A stretch of DNA of 64,000 nt from Utricularia gibba (Eukaryota > Streptophyta > Magnoliopsida > Lamiales > Lentibulariaceae). Of the stretch, positions 25,454 through 37,813 are shown one piece after another. The DNA lies in contig CM007989.1 of assembly GCA_002189035.1 (NCBI GenBank), positions 930,001 to 994,000 on the forward strand, given 5' to 3'. How positions within the stretch are numbered: position 1 is the stretch's first letter; each line of letters starts with the position of its first letter. The notes beneath the pieces are model-generated. The model made no database searches, had not been told where the DNA came from, and was given only the letters and a program-made list of their open reading frames with translations. A program made the position numbers and the translations under genes.

Positions 25454-26194
25454 ATGAACAATTTGATACAAACGAGATCAAGGAGAGCGAAAGAGACGGT
25501 GGAGAAAATACACGCAAGCCCAGCGAGCATACAACCAAATCTGAACAAACATTCCCAAACCAGACACCAAGATTCAGTTTTGAACTCGTAACCGCGACTA
25601 AAAAATGGAATGAAACAAGAATCAATAGGCGAAACAACAACAGTTGAAAGGAAAAGCAGCCAGCCGCTGACCCAGAAAAAAGAACCAAGACTTAGACTCT
25701 ACGGGAGGTTTGGTGCCGGAAAAACCGAAAGACAACAAAAATACGGTACCAGCTAATCGCCCAAAATAATGGTACAGAGATTTGCAGTTACTCCATCACC
25801 AACCCAACCGCGGTAGGAATAGATTTCAGGAATGTTTTCATTTGTTGCTCTAGTATTACTAGTAAATGCCTCTTGAATACGCAACTACACGCGGTTACGT
25901 CTTTGAATTCCCAGGTTTCCACCCTTGCATTGCGCTCCTTTTGGACAGGATATCGTTTATTCTTACCACGCTTCCAGTAAATGTCCTAACGCAAAAAGCT
26001 TTATCCTTCCTCCATTTTTCTTTTAACAGACTGGAGTCCGTTGGGCGGGTGACTGCTGAGCTGTACATTATAAACTCATGCTGTATTTTCTTACAAACGA
26101 AAATAAATAAAATAAAAAATTAAGAAACGAGCTTGGGCTTTTAATTTCGGGCTGTTGGTGTTCAAACCCGTTTGATGATTAAAAGCCTATACGT

Positions 26195-26209
26195 TGGGCC
26201 CATAAATAG
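26195..26209 (+). promoter_or_regulatory. TATA box and adjacent TGGGCC of the GMC oxidoreductase gene
   Basis: TGGGCC directly abuts the TATA-like CATAAATAG at about 26201-26209, 116 bp before the start codon. The predicted transcription start is near 26235. Confidence 0.45.
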
Positions 26210-26324
26210 CCATTCATATTTGCGTGGTTTCAAAAAAACACTTCCCACCATTAGTAACCGCTCTCCTTTCCTCAGGTTGTTGTTCATCTCGCACGCCGCA
26301 GTTAGTTTCGATCGGATATCGTGA

Positions 26325-28228
26325 ATGGCGGAGAATCGCCATTTTTTTGGCTCGTATGCAGTTCTCGGTTTCGTATTGTGGACTTTTAGTTTTCTCCATG
26401 TCGGGTACTCCCAAGAAAGTAAGTGTTCTTTGAGTTTCAGCGCGTATTTCACTTGATATGATGCCGATCGTGCCAGTTTGTTTATGATTTTGCTTCGAGA
26501 AACTTTTTTGACGGATTTTTGGGATCGCGATGGCTTCTGGTTGAATTCGATCTCGTTCCATGATGTATTATTGAATACAGGTCCAGCGTATCTTAGATTT
26601 GTCTCAAACGCTACTGATTCCCCACTGGAAGACTACTACGATTACGTTATTGTCGGGGGAGGAACTTCCGGATGCCCACTGGCGGCGACTCTGTCAGAAC
26701 ACTTTCGCGTTCTCGTTCTCGAGAGAGGAGGGCTACCGTACGAGAACCTGATCGTGACTAATCAAGACGGGTTTCTGTCTACTCTTGAACAAACCGACGA
26801 ATTCACATCTGCGGCTCAGTCTTTCACGTCTGCAGATGGGGTACCAAATGCGCGGGGCCGGATTCTCGGAGGCAGCAGTGCGATCAACGCAGGTTTCTAC
26901 AGCAGAGCAGATGAGGAATTCTATCTAGCATCTGGGATTACTTGGGATCCCGTAACTGTGAATCAGTCGTACGATTGGGTCGAAAAGGGCATCGTTTTCA
27001 GGCCACGCTTGAAGACATGGCAATCTACTTTACGAGATGGTTTATTGGAAGCTGGAGTTAGGCCGTACAACGGATTCTCAATGGAGCACAAGATAGGTAC
27101 AAAGATTGGTGGTTCCACGTTTGATAGATCTGGTAGAAGGCACAGCGCTGCTGATCTTCTGAGTTATGCCAATCCATCTAACATAAAGGTTCTGGTGCAC
27201 GCTACAGTGGAGAGGGTTCTGCTGGCATCTACTTCTCCTAAGAACAAGTACGCTATCGGTGTGATATATAGTGATGAAATGGGACGTTTTCATCGAGCCA
27301 TGGTTAAGAGAGGGGGCGAGGTGATGCTCTGTGCAGGATCAATAGGTAGTCCTCAGCTCCTACTGTTAAGCGGAATTGGTCTTACATCTTATCTCGCCTC
27401 GTGGGGCATCCCCGTCGCACACCATTCACCATATGTCGGAAGATTTCTGTACGATAATCCTCGGAATGGAATCTCATTCCTCTCGCCATTTCCAATGGAT
27501 AATGCATTGATACAGGTTGTGGGTATCACAGACTCTGGCGCTTTCATTGAAGGGGCATCTAGCTCTGTTCCCTTTGGTGTTCCTCGAACACCATTATCAA
27601 TCAGGCCATTGACTTCACCGATGCATCTCACTGTCGCCACTCTGATGCACAAAATAGCTGGCCCCTTCTCTTCTGGATACTTAAGATTGGCCTCCACTGA
27701 TGCACGAGTCAACCCTGTAGTTCGATTCAACTACTTCAGTGATCGACGTGACCTGGAGCGATGCATCAACGGGACGAAGTGGATCTCCAATGTGATGAAA
27801 ACAAATGCTATGCGGGCCTTCAAATTTGGTCCACATCTTGGAGGCAGATCTTTCTTTAGATTCGTTGGTCCTGCCTTGCCTCATGCTGAGGCAAGTGATG
27901 CTCAAATTGGGGCCTTCTGCAGGAGAACAGTGAGCACAATTTGGCACTACCATGGTGGTTGTCTAGTCCGGAGGGTCGTTGATGGAAACCTGAAGGTGAA
28001 GGGAGTAAATGGCCTAAGAGTTGTCGATGGATCAACCTTTTCAATTTCACCTGGTACGAATCCCCAGGCTACTGTTTTGATGCTCGGAAGGCAAGTTGAA
28101 GTCACAAGTTCCAACTCATGTTTCCTTGTGATTGTTCTGCGCGTTTGAGACAAATGCTTACTGCTCCTTTTTTGTTTTACAGGTTCATTGGTTTGAAAAT
28201 AACCAGGGAGAGATTAGGGTGGGCATGA
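26325..28228 (+). CDS. GMC oxidoreductase, HOTHEAD / (R)-mandelonitrile lyase-like
   Basis: Secreted FAD-dependent glucose-methanol-choline oxidoreductase of the plant HOTHEAD/mandelonitrile lyase-like family; the substrate cannot be read from sequence. Exons 26325-26418, 26581-28090 and 28183-28228 give 549 residues. The signal peptide is at about 1-28. The FAD Rossmann motif DYVIVGGGTSGCPLAATLSE comes next, then GMC signature 1 (RGRILGGSSAINAGFYSR) and signature 2 (GSIGSPQLLLLSGIG). The catalytic histidine lies in STIWHYHGGCLV, and the closing block is VDGSTFSISPGTNPQAT. The last intron has a GC donor (AAG|GCAAGT at 28091); splicing there yields the family ending RFIGLKITRERLGWA, while the nearby GT would destroy it. 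True cyanohydrin lyase activity is unlikely to be inferable. Confidence 0.92.
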
Positions 28229-28633
28229 GTTGCTTGTAAAATTCATGACTCTTGCACAGGCAGATTGATAGTAAATAAAACCCAAGTAGCTATGTGGATT
28301 AGAATGTAAAAGACACCAGATTTACTTGGAAACTTGGAAGGGAAAAAACATTGTCAAGAATCCTTTTATATAGAGGAAATGAACTCATGTGCTCATCCAT
28401 GCATATTGATTGTATAGATGAGCACTGTTTGTTAGGAGTTCCTCAAGCACATCCCCAAATTTGGGGGAAAAAGGATGGAATATGTGAATAGATTTAAAAA
28501 AAGGCATTTATGAGTAAATAAAAAATAATCTTTTCCAGAGGACCGGATCCGGTCCGGGTCCAAAACACACTGTGTTTCCCGTTAGATCAGTCTCGATCGA
28601 TTTCACAGAAGAATCGATTTCTCTGACTCCACG

Positions 28634-31046
28634 ATGACGCTCCCCGTGTTTCTCCTGCTAAATCTCTTGCTTTCGCTCTCCGTGGCACCCTACGCCTTTC
28701 AGTCTGACGAGCTCGTTATTGAAGACGATGAGTTTGTTGGCCTCGAGGGTTCTCAGTTTGCCGATCCTGTGGTCGTATCTTCACCGGTTTCTCATTCTGG
28801 GACGACGCGCAGGCGTTCTGCTGACGCGGGCTCGGATTCCGACTCCAAAGTGCAGTTCACGTTAGAGCACGCGTTTGGGGAATCGGATTTCTCCCCGCCG
28901 GCACTTTCTCTGCTCGCCTAAAGCAGTCGTCTCAGGGTGGTCAGGTACTGTATCTGGACTCTACATTCCACAATTTACAATGATTTATGTAGGATTGAAT
29001 AAATTTTTCGGTTCCCGTATTCAAGTGCCGTAATACCGCACATGTATGTAGGTAGAAATTTTGGTTAGTCTGTTTGTTTAGTGCCCTAAACATGATTCTT
29101 GATATAGGGAATGAAGAAAAGAAAGCAGTCTTTTAGACACCCTTTGAAGCACGCTCTTTTATTCTTTAATGCTTACAAGAGCTTTGCCGATTGTAGATAC
29201 TTACGAAGCTTCGTTTCACAAGGGATGCTTTCAGTCAGACTGAGCAGGATAACTTCAAGGTAAATCGTGTTTAATTTTCATGCTCTGGAAGTTTCATATA
29301 ATTCCCTTTTCCCTGATTAACTGGTTGCTTTTTCTTTTTAACAGCAACTGCTGGAAAACGATGATTTTTACAGAATAAGAATCCCATCCAATGTTTTACA
29401 CCAACCTGGTAGAGAGTACATCGTGTCATCTGTGAAAGCTGTGAGTTTGAAACAACTTATGCATTTATGATTTTAAGTGAGTGTTTCTTGGTTGAAATCA
29501 ATATTCCAAATGTGACTTTTTCCGCTGATTCTAGTTTGGATTTGAAGGCTGATTTATAGTTTTTTTTTGTTACGTGTTGTTATCATCAAGCTTGATGTCC
29601 AGCTCAGGTCATTCCTTAAAATGTTTTTCCTGATCAGTTTGAACTTTTTGTAGCAAACATTACTCTCTTCTCTTGATGAATATCGGCTCTTAGCTATCTA
29701 AAATGTTTGTGCATGATATCACAATCTTGTGTGTGTACATGTATACTCGATTTTCATTAAAAGTTGGTGATCGGTCTCATGCTCATGCCTATTATCATGT
29801 TCAGAGGTGTCTGGCACAGGATGGATTGGATGAGCTTCTAGTATTACACATGGTAATTTATTCTTGAACTGAGACGTTCTGTTGAGTTATGTCATTTTCT
29901 TGCCGAAGCAACTATGTCCTATGTTGTTCATCTTGCTTAGTGTACCCATAGCAATTCTTGGTGAAAGAGGAAAAAAGACTGTTTTAAAATGAGCATTTTG
30001 CATCTTCCCAATGAAATTACCTAAAATCAAGTGCACTGCTCCATAAGTTTTATCCTGTTGTGTGGTTCAGCTCTGTGAATTGGAACTTATGATTTTGTGT
30101 GGTAAGCAGTATGCTCTCGGAGAAAAAACCGTAAAAATCATTTCTTTGTGCGTGGAATCATGATAATTTGGTTAGATTTTCCCTTGTCGACCCTCTATGT
30201 TGTTGGATTTATTTATTTGTTTGTCTGTCATACAGGAGGGTGTCAATATATTGGGCGTTAGTTATGGTCCGCAAGGATCGTGCCAGTATCCATCATACGT
30301 TAAATCTGTGAGCTTCTTTCTGTGATATTTCAGGACTACCCTTTTAACTTTAATGCTTGTTTCAACCCATTCTAATATCCTCATGGCGCCTTTGTCGTTT
30401 CCAGCCCAGGAAATGGTCCTTTAAGTCGCACACTTTTCTGAAGTATGGTGATTTGGCACCTCGGTAATGTTTACTTCTCCATCCTCTTTCACATTCTAGT
30501 AGTTCCTTTAGCAACCTGGTTCCATGATTGAGCACTGGACATCCCCATGCTTGATCATAAGTGTCACTCCAACAATCTTATTGAAGTATTTGGAACTGAG
30601 ATGTCCTGATTTAAGTATTTCGTTTGTAATAGTCTCATGAGACAATCATTTTCAACCCCCCATGTTAGTCACAAGCATCATGAATCGATGATCCCGGTAT
30701 CACTTCCCTCTGGAGATCACATTTTCTTTTTGTGAGCAGAAGTCCAGTGTTCACTGAACCAGCTGTTGAAGAGAGCGTAGAAGGAGAGGCGGCAAAGCCA
30801 CCGGAGAAGTCATTCTGGGCAAAATATGTAAGTAGAGTATGAACTGAATCACTCCCGTTGGACATTGGTGCTTCACTGATACATTTACACGACCTTTGTT
30901 TGCAGTGGATGTACCTGATTCCGCTTGGCCTCATTGTCATGAATGCCGTGACTCAGGCCATGAATATGCCCGAGGAACAGGCTGCAGGGCAACCACCGGC
31001 GGGAGCAGCCGGCCGTGGTCAGGCCACTGCCGTCCGACGGAGATGA
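28634..31046 (+). CDS. EMC10: ER membrane protein complex subunit 10 (EMC10), one frameshift in exon 1
   Basis: Lumenal/membrane subunit of the ER membrane protein complex, which inserts and stabilises multi-pass proteins. Eight exons: 28634-28944, 29197-29259, 29345-29440, 29805-29852, 30236-30307, 30405-30463, 30740-30827, 30906-31046. A signal peptide is followed by AFQSDELVIEDDEF, LEHAFGESDFSP, TKLRFTRDAFSQTEQDNF, the lumenal beta domain (FYRIRIPSNVL, EGVNILGVSYG) and a C-terminal helix (WMYLIPLGLIVMNAVTQAMN) with Arg-rich tail. Exon 1 loses frame at 28896-28900: as written, the ORF stops at 28921. One added base restores GTFSARLKQSSQGGQ up to the donor and 292 residues overall. The intact rest of the gene argues for a sequence error rather than loss of function. 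Confidence 0.87.
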
Positions 31047-31049
31047 TAG

Positions 31050-32060
31050 CCTCCGCTTTCACAACTCGATAGTACTTTTTTTCCTCCCATTAAGAACAAC
31101 ATTTTTAGAGGTGCGGAAGTTGACTATTCAAATTTCTTGGAACCGCAAACCATTTATCGTGGAGTATATTAAATTCGATATAATTACGATATAATTATTT
31201 AGAACTATATTCTATATTTGTGAAAGCGAATGGTACTTTATAAAATTAAAATATCATGATTTTTTTTTTCATTACCTGCCCGTTTTTAGGATTTTGCTTG
31301 CCGTACCATTGCTTTGCTTCGTGTTGCGATCTCTTTCGGTGTCGCGTTAATCATTTCTCTCATATCTCGCTTTTTTTTTTAAATCAGAAGTCGGATTGGT
31401 TGTGTTATTGCTTCGATTCTGTAGCCGGTGGCCATTTCCTGGTTGTGGGTATTTGAATAGAAGGCATGCTCGTTCGATTCTGGTGCTGAATCCTGGAGCT
31501 AGAGGGGGCGAAGACCCTTTTTGCGTTTATATCTTGCGGGTAGCGATTATTTCATTGGCATGATTGTCGACCGGGCTGAAGAGGATTTTTTGTTACCTGG
31601 GTCTCGAGAATTGTGGTTCCATATTCTCATTTGATTCATTGATCTTCTGGGTACTGGTCATTTTTTTTTTAAAAAAAAATTCTTCGTTGGGTTTGCCTAT
31701 CACAGATCGGTGTTTTTGACGTTGTCGCGAAGCCGATATGAAAACGTATGGATAATGTAATATAGGAAGGGATGTATTTATTACCAGCTGGCGACAGTCG
31801 GTAATGTTTTCATGTTTGTTGTTGGGGATCTATTGTTTATGAGTTGGGTATACAGCTTGGAGGCCTGTTTATGGACGCTTAGTGTGAATAGAAGAATGAA
31901 TGTGCTATATCAGTGAGTGTTGACGAATTGGAGTAATATTTATTGGGCTCGCGTTTTTTTCGTTGAAAGGGTTGGTTCCTACGGGTGATTCTGAAGTTTA
32001 ATTCGTCGGTTTGGTGATGCGTTAATCATGTTCACAGAGTGATTATAAACTATTGCTTTC
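31050..32060 (+). other. EMC10 3' flank and PP2C promoter/leader; no further gene
   Basis: About 1 kb between the EMC10 stop and the PP2C start. It is T-rich and has several short upstream ATG frames. The right part is probably transcribed leader of the phosphatase, perhaps with an intron that I could not place. No conserved coding exon recognised. Confidence 0.5.
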
Positions 32061-32061
32061 T

Positions 32062-33956
32062 ATGATGGAATCTGTTGGAGATGGGCGGTGTAGCTGGCTT
32101 CCTGGGCTTGAGTGTCTTATGAACATTGTCCGGGGTCTGGGATTAGGATCCTGCTTACCTGTGGAAACTGGGAATACTCGAGGTGCTTCTCCATCGGGTG
32201 GTACCAGAAAGAATGGGAGCTCCATAAGAAAGGTTGGGTCTTTTGGTTTATACGTTGACATGAAAAGGAGAGAACAGTTGCATAAAATACCTGGGAGGAT
32301 GTATTTGAATGGTTCTAGTGACATTGCTTCACTTTTCACTCAGCAAGGTAAAAAAGGAATCAATCAAGATGCGATGATAGTTTGGGAGGTTAGCCCTTTT
32401 CTGTTAGTTTGCTTGGTCTGCTGTAACATCAAACTTGCCGTTTCTCAATTTTCCATCATATGTTTTGCATCTGCTTGATTCCCCCTTTTTTCTTTGGTTG
32501 CTTATGTGTTTCTGAATGCCTATCTTCATGTTGCCCTGAATGCAGTTTCTATCAGTATTGCACAATAAGTTTTTCATTGTTTATGAAGGTTTTAAAGTTC
32601 TTACTCACCCGCATTTTCCTGGTTCATATGCACAGAACTTCTGCGCAAGGGATGATACTGTTTTGTGTGGGGTATTTGATGGTCATGGACCATACGGCCA
32701 CTTGGTTGCAAGGCGTGTTAGGGATTCTCTTCCTCTGAAACTGAACTCGCACTGGGAAGTTCATGAAAAGAGCAATGAGGTGCTTTCAGAGGTTAGCGTG
32801 GTGCAAGCTGAAAGTACATCACTTTCATCTTTTGATGTGGAAGCTATACCTTCCATTGACGTTGAAGATCTTATGAAGCCTCCTGAAAGCTGTCAAACAT
32901 TGAAAGAGTCCTTTCTAAAGGCGTGTAAAGTCATGGATAAAGAACTGAGAATGTACACAAGCATTGATTCCTACTGCAGTGGAACAACAGCGGTGGTTCT
33001 TGTGAAACAGGTAATCTGGCCGTGTACATTATCAATGCTCCCCTTTAAAACCCCCTTTCTGAAAGACAGTTGACAGGGACAATATCTTGTCATTGGAAAC
33101 GTTGGAGACTCCAGAGCCGTCTTGGGTACCAGAGATGAAAATGAATCACTAACTGCTGTCCAGTTGACAGTCGATCTCAAGCCTAGTAATCCAGGTACAG
33201 CCATTCAATTCGAACTAGAAAAAACAATGTGGATTCCAAGCATGTTTGGGTGTAAATGGGCCGGATTACTTATCCCTGTATCTATTAGAGAGCCCTTTTC
33301 AGCAGCCATAATATTCTTGACTGTAGCTCAATCAGAAATGACAAGAAAAGATCCACTGCTGCCCACTTGACTGTTTTTTCTAATCTTTTACCATCTGGCA
33401 GCTGAAAAGGAGAGGATCCGGAAATATAAGGGGCGTGTGTTTGCACTCAGGGATGAACCAGAAGTCGAAAGGGTGTGGCTGCCGAAGATCGACTCTCCCG
33501 GACTTGCAATGGCACGGGCATTTGGCGATTTCTGTCTCAAAGATTATGGTGTCATATCTGTTCCTGATATGTCCTGCAGGCATATCTCCGACAAGGATGA
33601 GTTCGTCGTCTTAGCCACAGATGGGGTACGAGAATGCTACCCCTACCCCCACCCCCACCTCAAACCTGATCTAACACATTTCTTGCTGTTAGGTTTGGGA
33701 CGTCCTCTCGAACCAGCAAGTAGTGGAAATAGTGGGTTCTTGCTCGAAACGGTCGCTGGCAGCCCAGACAGTGGTGGATTCAGCCGTCAGTGCATGGAAA
33801 TCCAAGTACCCCACTTCAAAGATCGACGACTGCGCCGTCGTCTGCCTCTTTTTTCACCCCACAGAGCAAGAACCTGCCGCCGCCACCGATCCGCAATCGG
33901 ATATTTCTTCGTACGGGCACCATGATCCTTCCTCACAGCCTTTGCTGGAGCGCTGA
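32062..33956 (+). CDS. Protein phosphatase 2C (plant clade E type)
   Basis: Mn/Mg-dependent Ser/Thr phosphatase. Exons 32062-32388, 32636-33010, 33077-33194, 33402-33625 and 33693-33956; 1308 nt, 435 residues. PPM motifs in order: NQDAMIVW, VFDGHGPYGHLVARRVRD (metal-binding Asp and Gly), SGTTAVVLVKQ, VIGNVGDSRAVLGTRD, SPGLAMARAFGDFCLKDYG, FVVLATDGVWDVLSNQQVVE and IDDCAVVCLFFH. All metal-coordinating Asp residues appear present, so the enzyme should be active. The N-terminus (about 110 residues before the catalytic core) is Gly/Ser-rich. Two adjacent ATGs at 32062/32065 are preferred; Met at 32119 is an alternative start. Clade assignment rests on the N-terminal pattern and intron positions. 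Confidence 0.92.
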
Positions 33957-34247
33957 GGCGCTGCCGAGGATGTCGTTCTCTACGCGCCTCCGTGTGAGTG
34001 TGCATGTACACCTCTCATGTCCCCCGACAGGTATTAGATGTCGGGGATCATTTTGTCGGACCGGGTCTTGGATGTGGGCGTCCGGTCCATCTCTTATGAA
34101 CGTCAAGCCGCTTGTTCCGGTTTTCCCAAACCGGCAGACTATAATGTTGTAGTATTTATTCTAATTACGAACCAGAAATGCGAATATTTTATTTAATTAT
34201 TAAAGATAAAAATGCCCATTATATATATTTTATTCGGTTTATTTTCA

Positions 34248-34259
34248 TTTGGCGGGAAA
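34248..34259 (+). promoter_or_regulatory. E2F consensus site upstream of UBR7
   Basis: TTTGGCGGGAAA is a perfect E2F binding site, 217 bp before the UBR7 ATG and just after a TATATATATTTTATT stretch (about 34219-34233). It suggests cell-cycle-linked expression; not tested. Confidence 0.45.
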
Positions 34260-34475
34260 ATTGGCAGCCCCTGCCCCAATTTACGCTCATGTGATAGAAT
34301 AGAACCCTAGTTCTCGAAGCCTCGGGTCACGGATTATTGGAAGTCCCCTTCGCAACCTGCCGTGTTGTTTCGTTCTCCTGGTAAGCTTCGCCTGCTTTCC
34401 CTCTTTGTAGTCTTATGGCTTTTCGAAAATCTCGGGCTGTGTGATTTACGTGTTGTATTTGCCAGGCCCTTTTAA

Positions 34476-36468
34476 ATGGCTGATGCGTTTGAAGAGGAAG
34501 TTGATGCTGAGGCTGAGCCCACGATTACGATTGGGGACTACCTCGAATCTGTTGAAGAAGAGGAATTGGTGAATATCATTTCGACTTTCTGCTTCACTCT
34601 GTTATTTTAATCTGTTGTTGAAACCCTTCGTTGGTATATGTTTGTTTATTGTTTGCAAAGAAGCCTCTTTCTCCATTCCTTGCCGTGAGTGTGTTCAGTC
34701 CTTACCCCCATTTTCTTTCCTCCCATAAACTACGCTGTGCAGGAGGCAGATTTGATACTTGGAGGTGATGAGGGCAAAGAATGCACTTACGGTAAAGGTT
34801 ACATGAAGCGGCAAGCAATTTTCTCGTGCCTGACGTGCACACCAAAGGGGAATGCTGGAGTTTGCACTGCCTGTTCCTTGGCTTGTCATGAGGGCCATGA
34901 GGTATATCAGATTTTATTTTCTCTAACAAATTGTTGGCTTATTTTTCTGCAGTACCAAACTCAAGGTCTTTTTTTTTTAATGCGTGTTGTTAATAACTTG
35001 TTATCTGCAGCGTTGGACTCATAACATTAGTCTGTTCAACCAAGGAAATCATTGCTTTGAGGCTTCTGTTACAAAATCATGCTAATCATTCAAACTGTAC
35101 CCTACAACAGTATTTACCGACTGATGGTTTGCATACTAGATTGTGGAGCTATGGACCAAAAGAAAATTTCGGTGTGACTGTGGAAATTCAAAATTTGGCG
35201 AGTTTTTCTGCAAGCTTTTGGCAAGCAAGGACATAGAAAATTCCGAGAATGTGTACAATCACAATTTTAGAGGTACTTACTGCACGTGTGATCTCCCCTA
35301 CCCTGATCCCAGTGTTGAAGAACAAGTGGAGATGATTCAGTGTTGTATTTGTGAGGATTGGTTCCATGAGGAGCACATTGGACTTCAATCTTCTGACAAG
35401 GTTAGGAATTTTATGGTTGTTGGTTGCTGTGCTAGTATAATATGTAGTACCCGTAGAAGTTTCTAGCCTCGTTCAAACCAGCCATCAATCTTAAGCGAGT
35501 GTAATGCAATTGTTTGAGATACGTTCAAATGTGTCAAAAATATCCCAATGGTTTTTTCATGGCATATTATTACCTAATTTTTTAAGGCTTGATGTAGCTT
35601 ATGATCATCGACCTTTTCAACTTACTGTACCGGACCATTAGCCCATCTGGTCACTTGTTTTTTTTTATCACCCGAAGCTTGGTGTTTATGGTCAGGGATC
35701 GCACTTTTTAGATGCCTGAACTATTTTCTCATATACGTTATTGTGTTAGATCCCTAGAGATGAAGAAGGTGAACCTTTTTATGAGGACTTCATTTGCCCC
35801 GGATGTGCTGTTGTCTGCTCTTTCTTGACATGGTATCCTCAAATCATCGCATCAAATGAGTCTAAGGTGACGATGAACAGCTCTGATTTGGTGCCTTCAA
35901 CTCCCACTGAGAAGGGAAAGGCCTGCCTCGATCCGGGTTCGAGCACTACTGCTAGTGTTGAACCAGCTGAAGCTGTTGGATCCAGCAATAAATGTATAAT
36001 TGAAGAGGCAGTAAGGAATGCATCGGCAGCACCAGAAGGCAAGGCACTGTTTCTTGGTAAAAACTGGAGAGAAAGCCTTTGTAGATGTGACAAATGTTGT
36101 GAGTTGTATGCAATGAAGGGAGTGAGCTTCTTGGTTGAAAAAGAGGATTCAATCGCTGAATATGAGATAATGGCAAAGCAGAAGAGGGACGAGAATCTGC
36201 AACGAGAGGAAGGGAACTTTCTGAACAATCTCGGGCATGTCGAGAAGATGGAAATACTGAATGGCATTGCTGACATGAAGAACGAAATCGTTTCCTTCTT
36301 GGTACCATAAAATCTCATCTGCTTCAACTTAATGGGAAGGCTTTGGTTGCTTCATTGTTTTCGTCTTTTCCTCCTCAGGAAGCTTCTGACCCCTCAAAGG
36401 CTATAACACCTGCAGATATCCAGCAGATGTTTGAGAATCTCTCAAAGAAGAGAAAGCGGCCAGTGTAA
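34476..36468 (+). CDS. UBR7: UBR7-like protein: UBR box plus PHD finger
   Basis: Putative E3 ubiquitin ligase/chromatin reader. In animals UBR7 acts on histone H2B; its plant role is little known. Five exons: 34476-34568, 34743-34901, 35140-35400, 35750-36301, 36379-36468; 384 residues. The UBR-type zinc finger is spread over exons 2-3 (KECTYGKGYMKRQAIFSCLT, VCTACSLACHEGHE, FRCDCGNSKFGEFFC). The PHD-type finger follows (MIQCCICEDWFHEEHIGL, FICPGCAVVCSFL), and a further Cys cluster (LCRCDKCCELY) lies near residue 270. The C-terminal tail ends FENLSKKRKRPV, a possible nuclear localisation signal. Cys and His ligands look complete. Confidence 0.92.
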
Positions 36469-36469
36469 C

Positions 36470-37110
36470 CGTGATTATGGGTTTGTTTAACAAACCAAAC
36501 ACCAAGGTTAGGCTACTTAATTCCTCCTTTTATCTTCAGGTTTTCGAGTATGTCCATAAGGGATGGGTTTGTATACGAGTCCAAGCCCTTGAATCCCTTC
36601 ACCTCGTTTGCTAACTAATGATGCCACGCACTTCCCTTTAGAAGATTAAATATTCTCCTAGTAGCAGTTATGTGGAATCTGGGATCCGCTGGTTCATCTT
36701 CAGTAAGAAACAGTAAAACATGAACACTCCTTTACTTTTAATGACAAGGAAATGGTTGAATGAAATGCAATGTAGCCTTTGCGCAATACGTGCAGTTCAC
36801 CTCCAAATGCATTGATTCGAAAATCCATTCATCTGAATCTGTATGTTTTCGGCTCCAAAATGGTGATGACTCCACCATTACCTGCCTGATCTCAAGAGCT
36901 GCCTCCCAGTCTTGGCTCTGGTGCACGGCTGACTGTCAGCCTTGCCGATGGAAGGAGATGCAAGGTCGCAGGCAACACCCCACAAGTGCATTAAGCAGTA
37001 GTCCAAGCGAGTGTTGGCTTGCCATCGGTGCCCGGTGGGGGCTGCAATATCATCAGGGGTGGGTGCACAGGGAGATTCTGTAGCCATTCGGGCCGATGTT
37101 CAGTGAATCC
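36470..37110. other. UBR7 3' flank; no gene recognised
   Basis: Contains the UBR7 3' UTR and about 350 bp of higher-GC sequence (36760-37110). The minus strand there has short open stretches interrupted by stops. I could not assign it to a family; it may be a decayed exon. Confidence 0.4.
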
Positions 37111-37111
37111 G

Positions 37112-37490
37112 CCGCAATTCCACCCGGCGCCGGGAGGCTTTCTTCTGACACAACCGGAAAGACACTGAACTTTGAACCAGTAAAAACCAAGCTTCTACCT
37201 TTTTCTTTTCTTCTGAGTTTTGCCTCCGAGAAGATAAACAATAAATAGATGAATATTGTTTATTTTATTCCGTGAGAGTGAAGACTCGAAATTCAGAAAG
37301 AATGGCAGGAATGTAATGAGATAGTTCTGCAGTTTTTACTAGTTGCGTGTGGAACTCCTGATCTTCTCCGATGTGTCGAATATGCATACGGCTGGCCCGT
37401 TTACAGACGGCCATGAACTCCAGTAGCGCCGTGATCAACTACCGCAGTTTGTGAGACAGCAGCCTGGTTACAGGTTCGCCGGAGAGGAAC
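37112..37490 (-). pseudogene. SPIKE1 (DOCK-family GEF) 3'-end fragment, second copy
   Basis: The minus strand reads VCALFLSGEPVTRLLSHKLR, then a TAG at 37439-37441, then LITALLEFMAVCKRA, IGEDQEFHTQLVKTAELSHY and IPAILSEF. This is the extreme C-terminus of plant SPIKE1, the DHR2-domain activator of ROP GTPases. The Gln normally found at the stop position is replaced by TAG. It is a direct repeat of 40330-40712, including the 3' flank (CTTTCTTCTGACACAACCGG). Only the last exon is present. Confidence 0.82.
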
Positions 37491-37551
37491 AACGCGCAGA
37501 CACTGAAGCCGCGCGACCAAGGATTGATATGAAGAATCGAAAACTCTAGTT

Positions 37552-37581
37552 GCATGGGCAGAGCTTGCTCTATCTCCATGA
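37552..37581 (+). pseudogene. Last ten codons of the LRR receptor kinase, carried along in the duplication
   Basis: The plus strand reads AWAELALSP followed by TGA, identical in sense to the end of the receptor kinase at 22334-22363. No upstream kinase sequence follows, so this is a passive fragment. Confidence 0.85.
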
Positions 37582-37813
37582 TACTCAGATTCAGACTGTT
37601 GTAAATGCTGAAAAGTGTATTCTATTTCCAACTGAGTGTCAAATATCTGTCGTGTCATGAACATAAATATTTGTGGAGAAGCAGTTTTTCTCCTTTTTCT
37701 TTTCACACTCCAATGATAAAAGCTATAAGAAATGTCTGAAATTCGAACAAAGATTGATAAATAACGGTTCTCAGGGAAAGGTGCCCAGCATCATCCTGCC
37801 ATGCTCTGCAACT

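Noticed and set aside
36738-36926. Minus-strand fragment beginning HQSQDWEAALEIRQVMVES
   Set aside because: It resembles real protein sequence but is short and closed by stops on both sides; I could not assign a family and will not name one.
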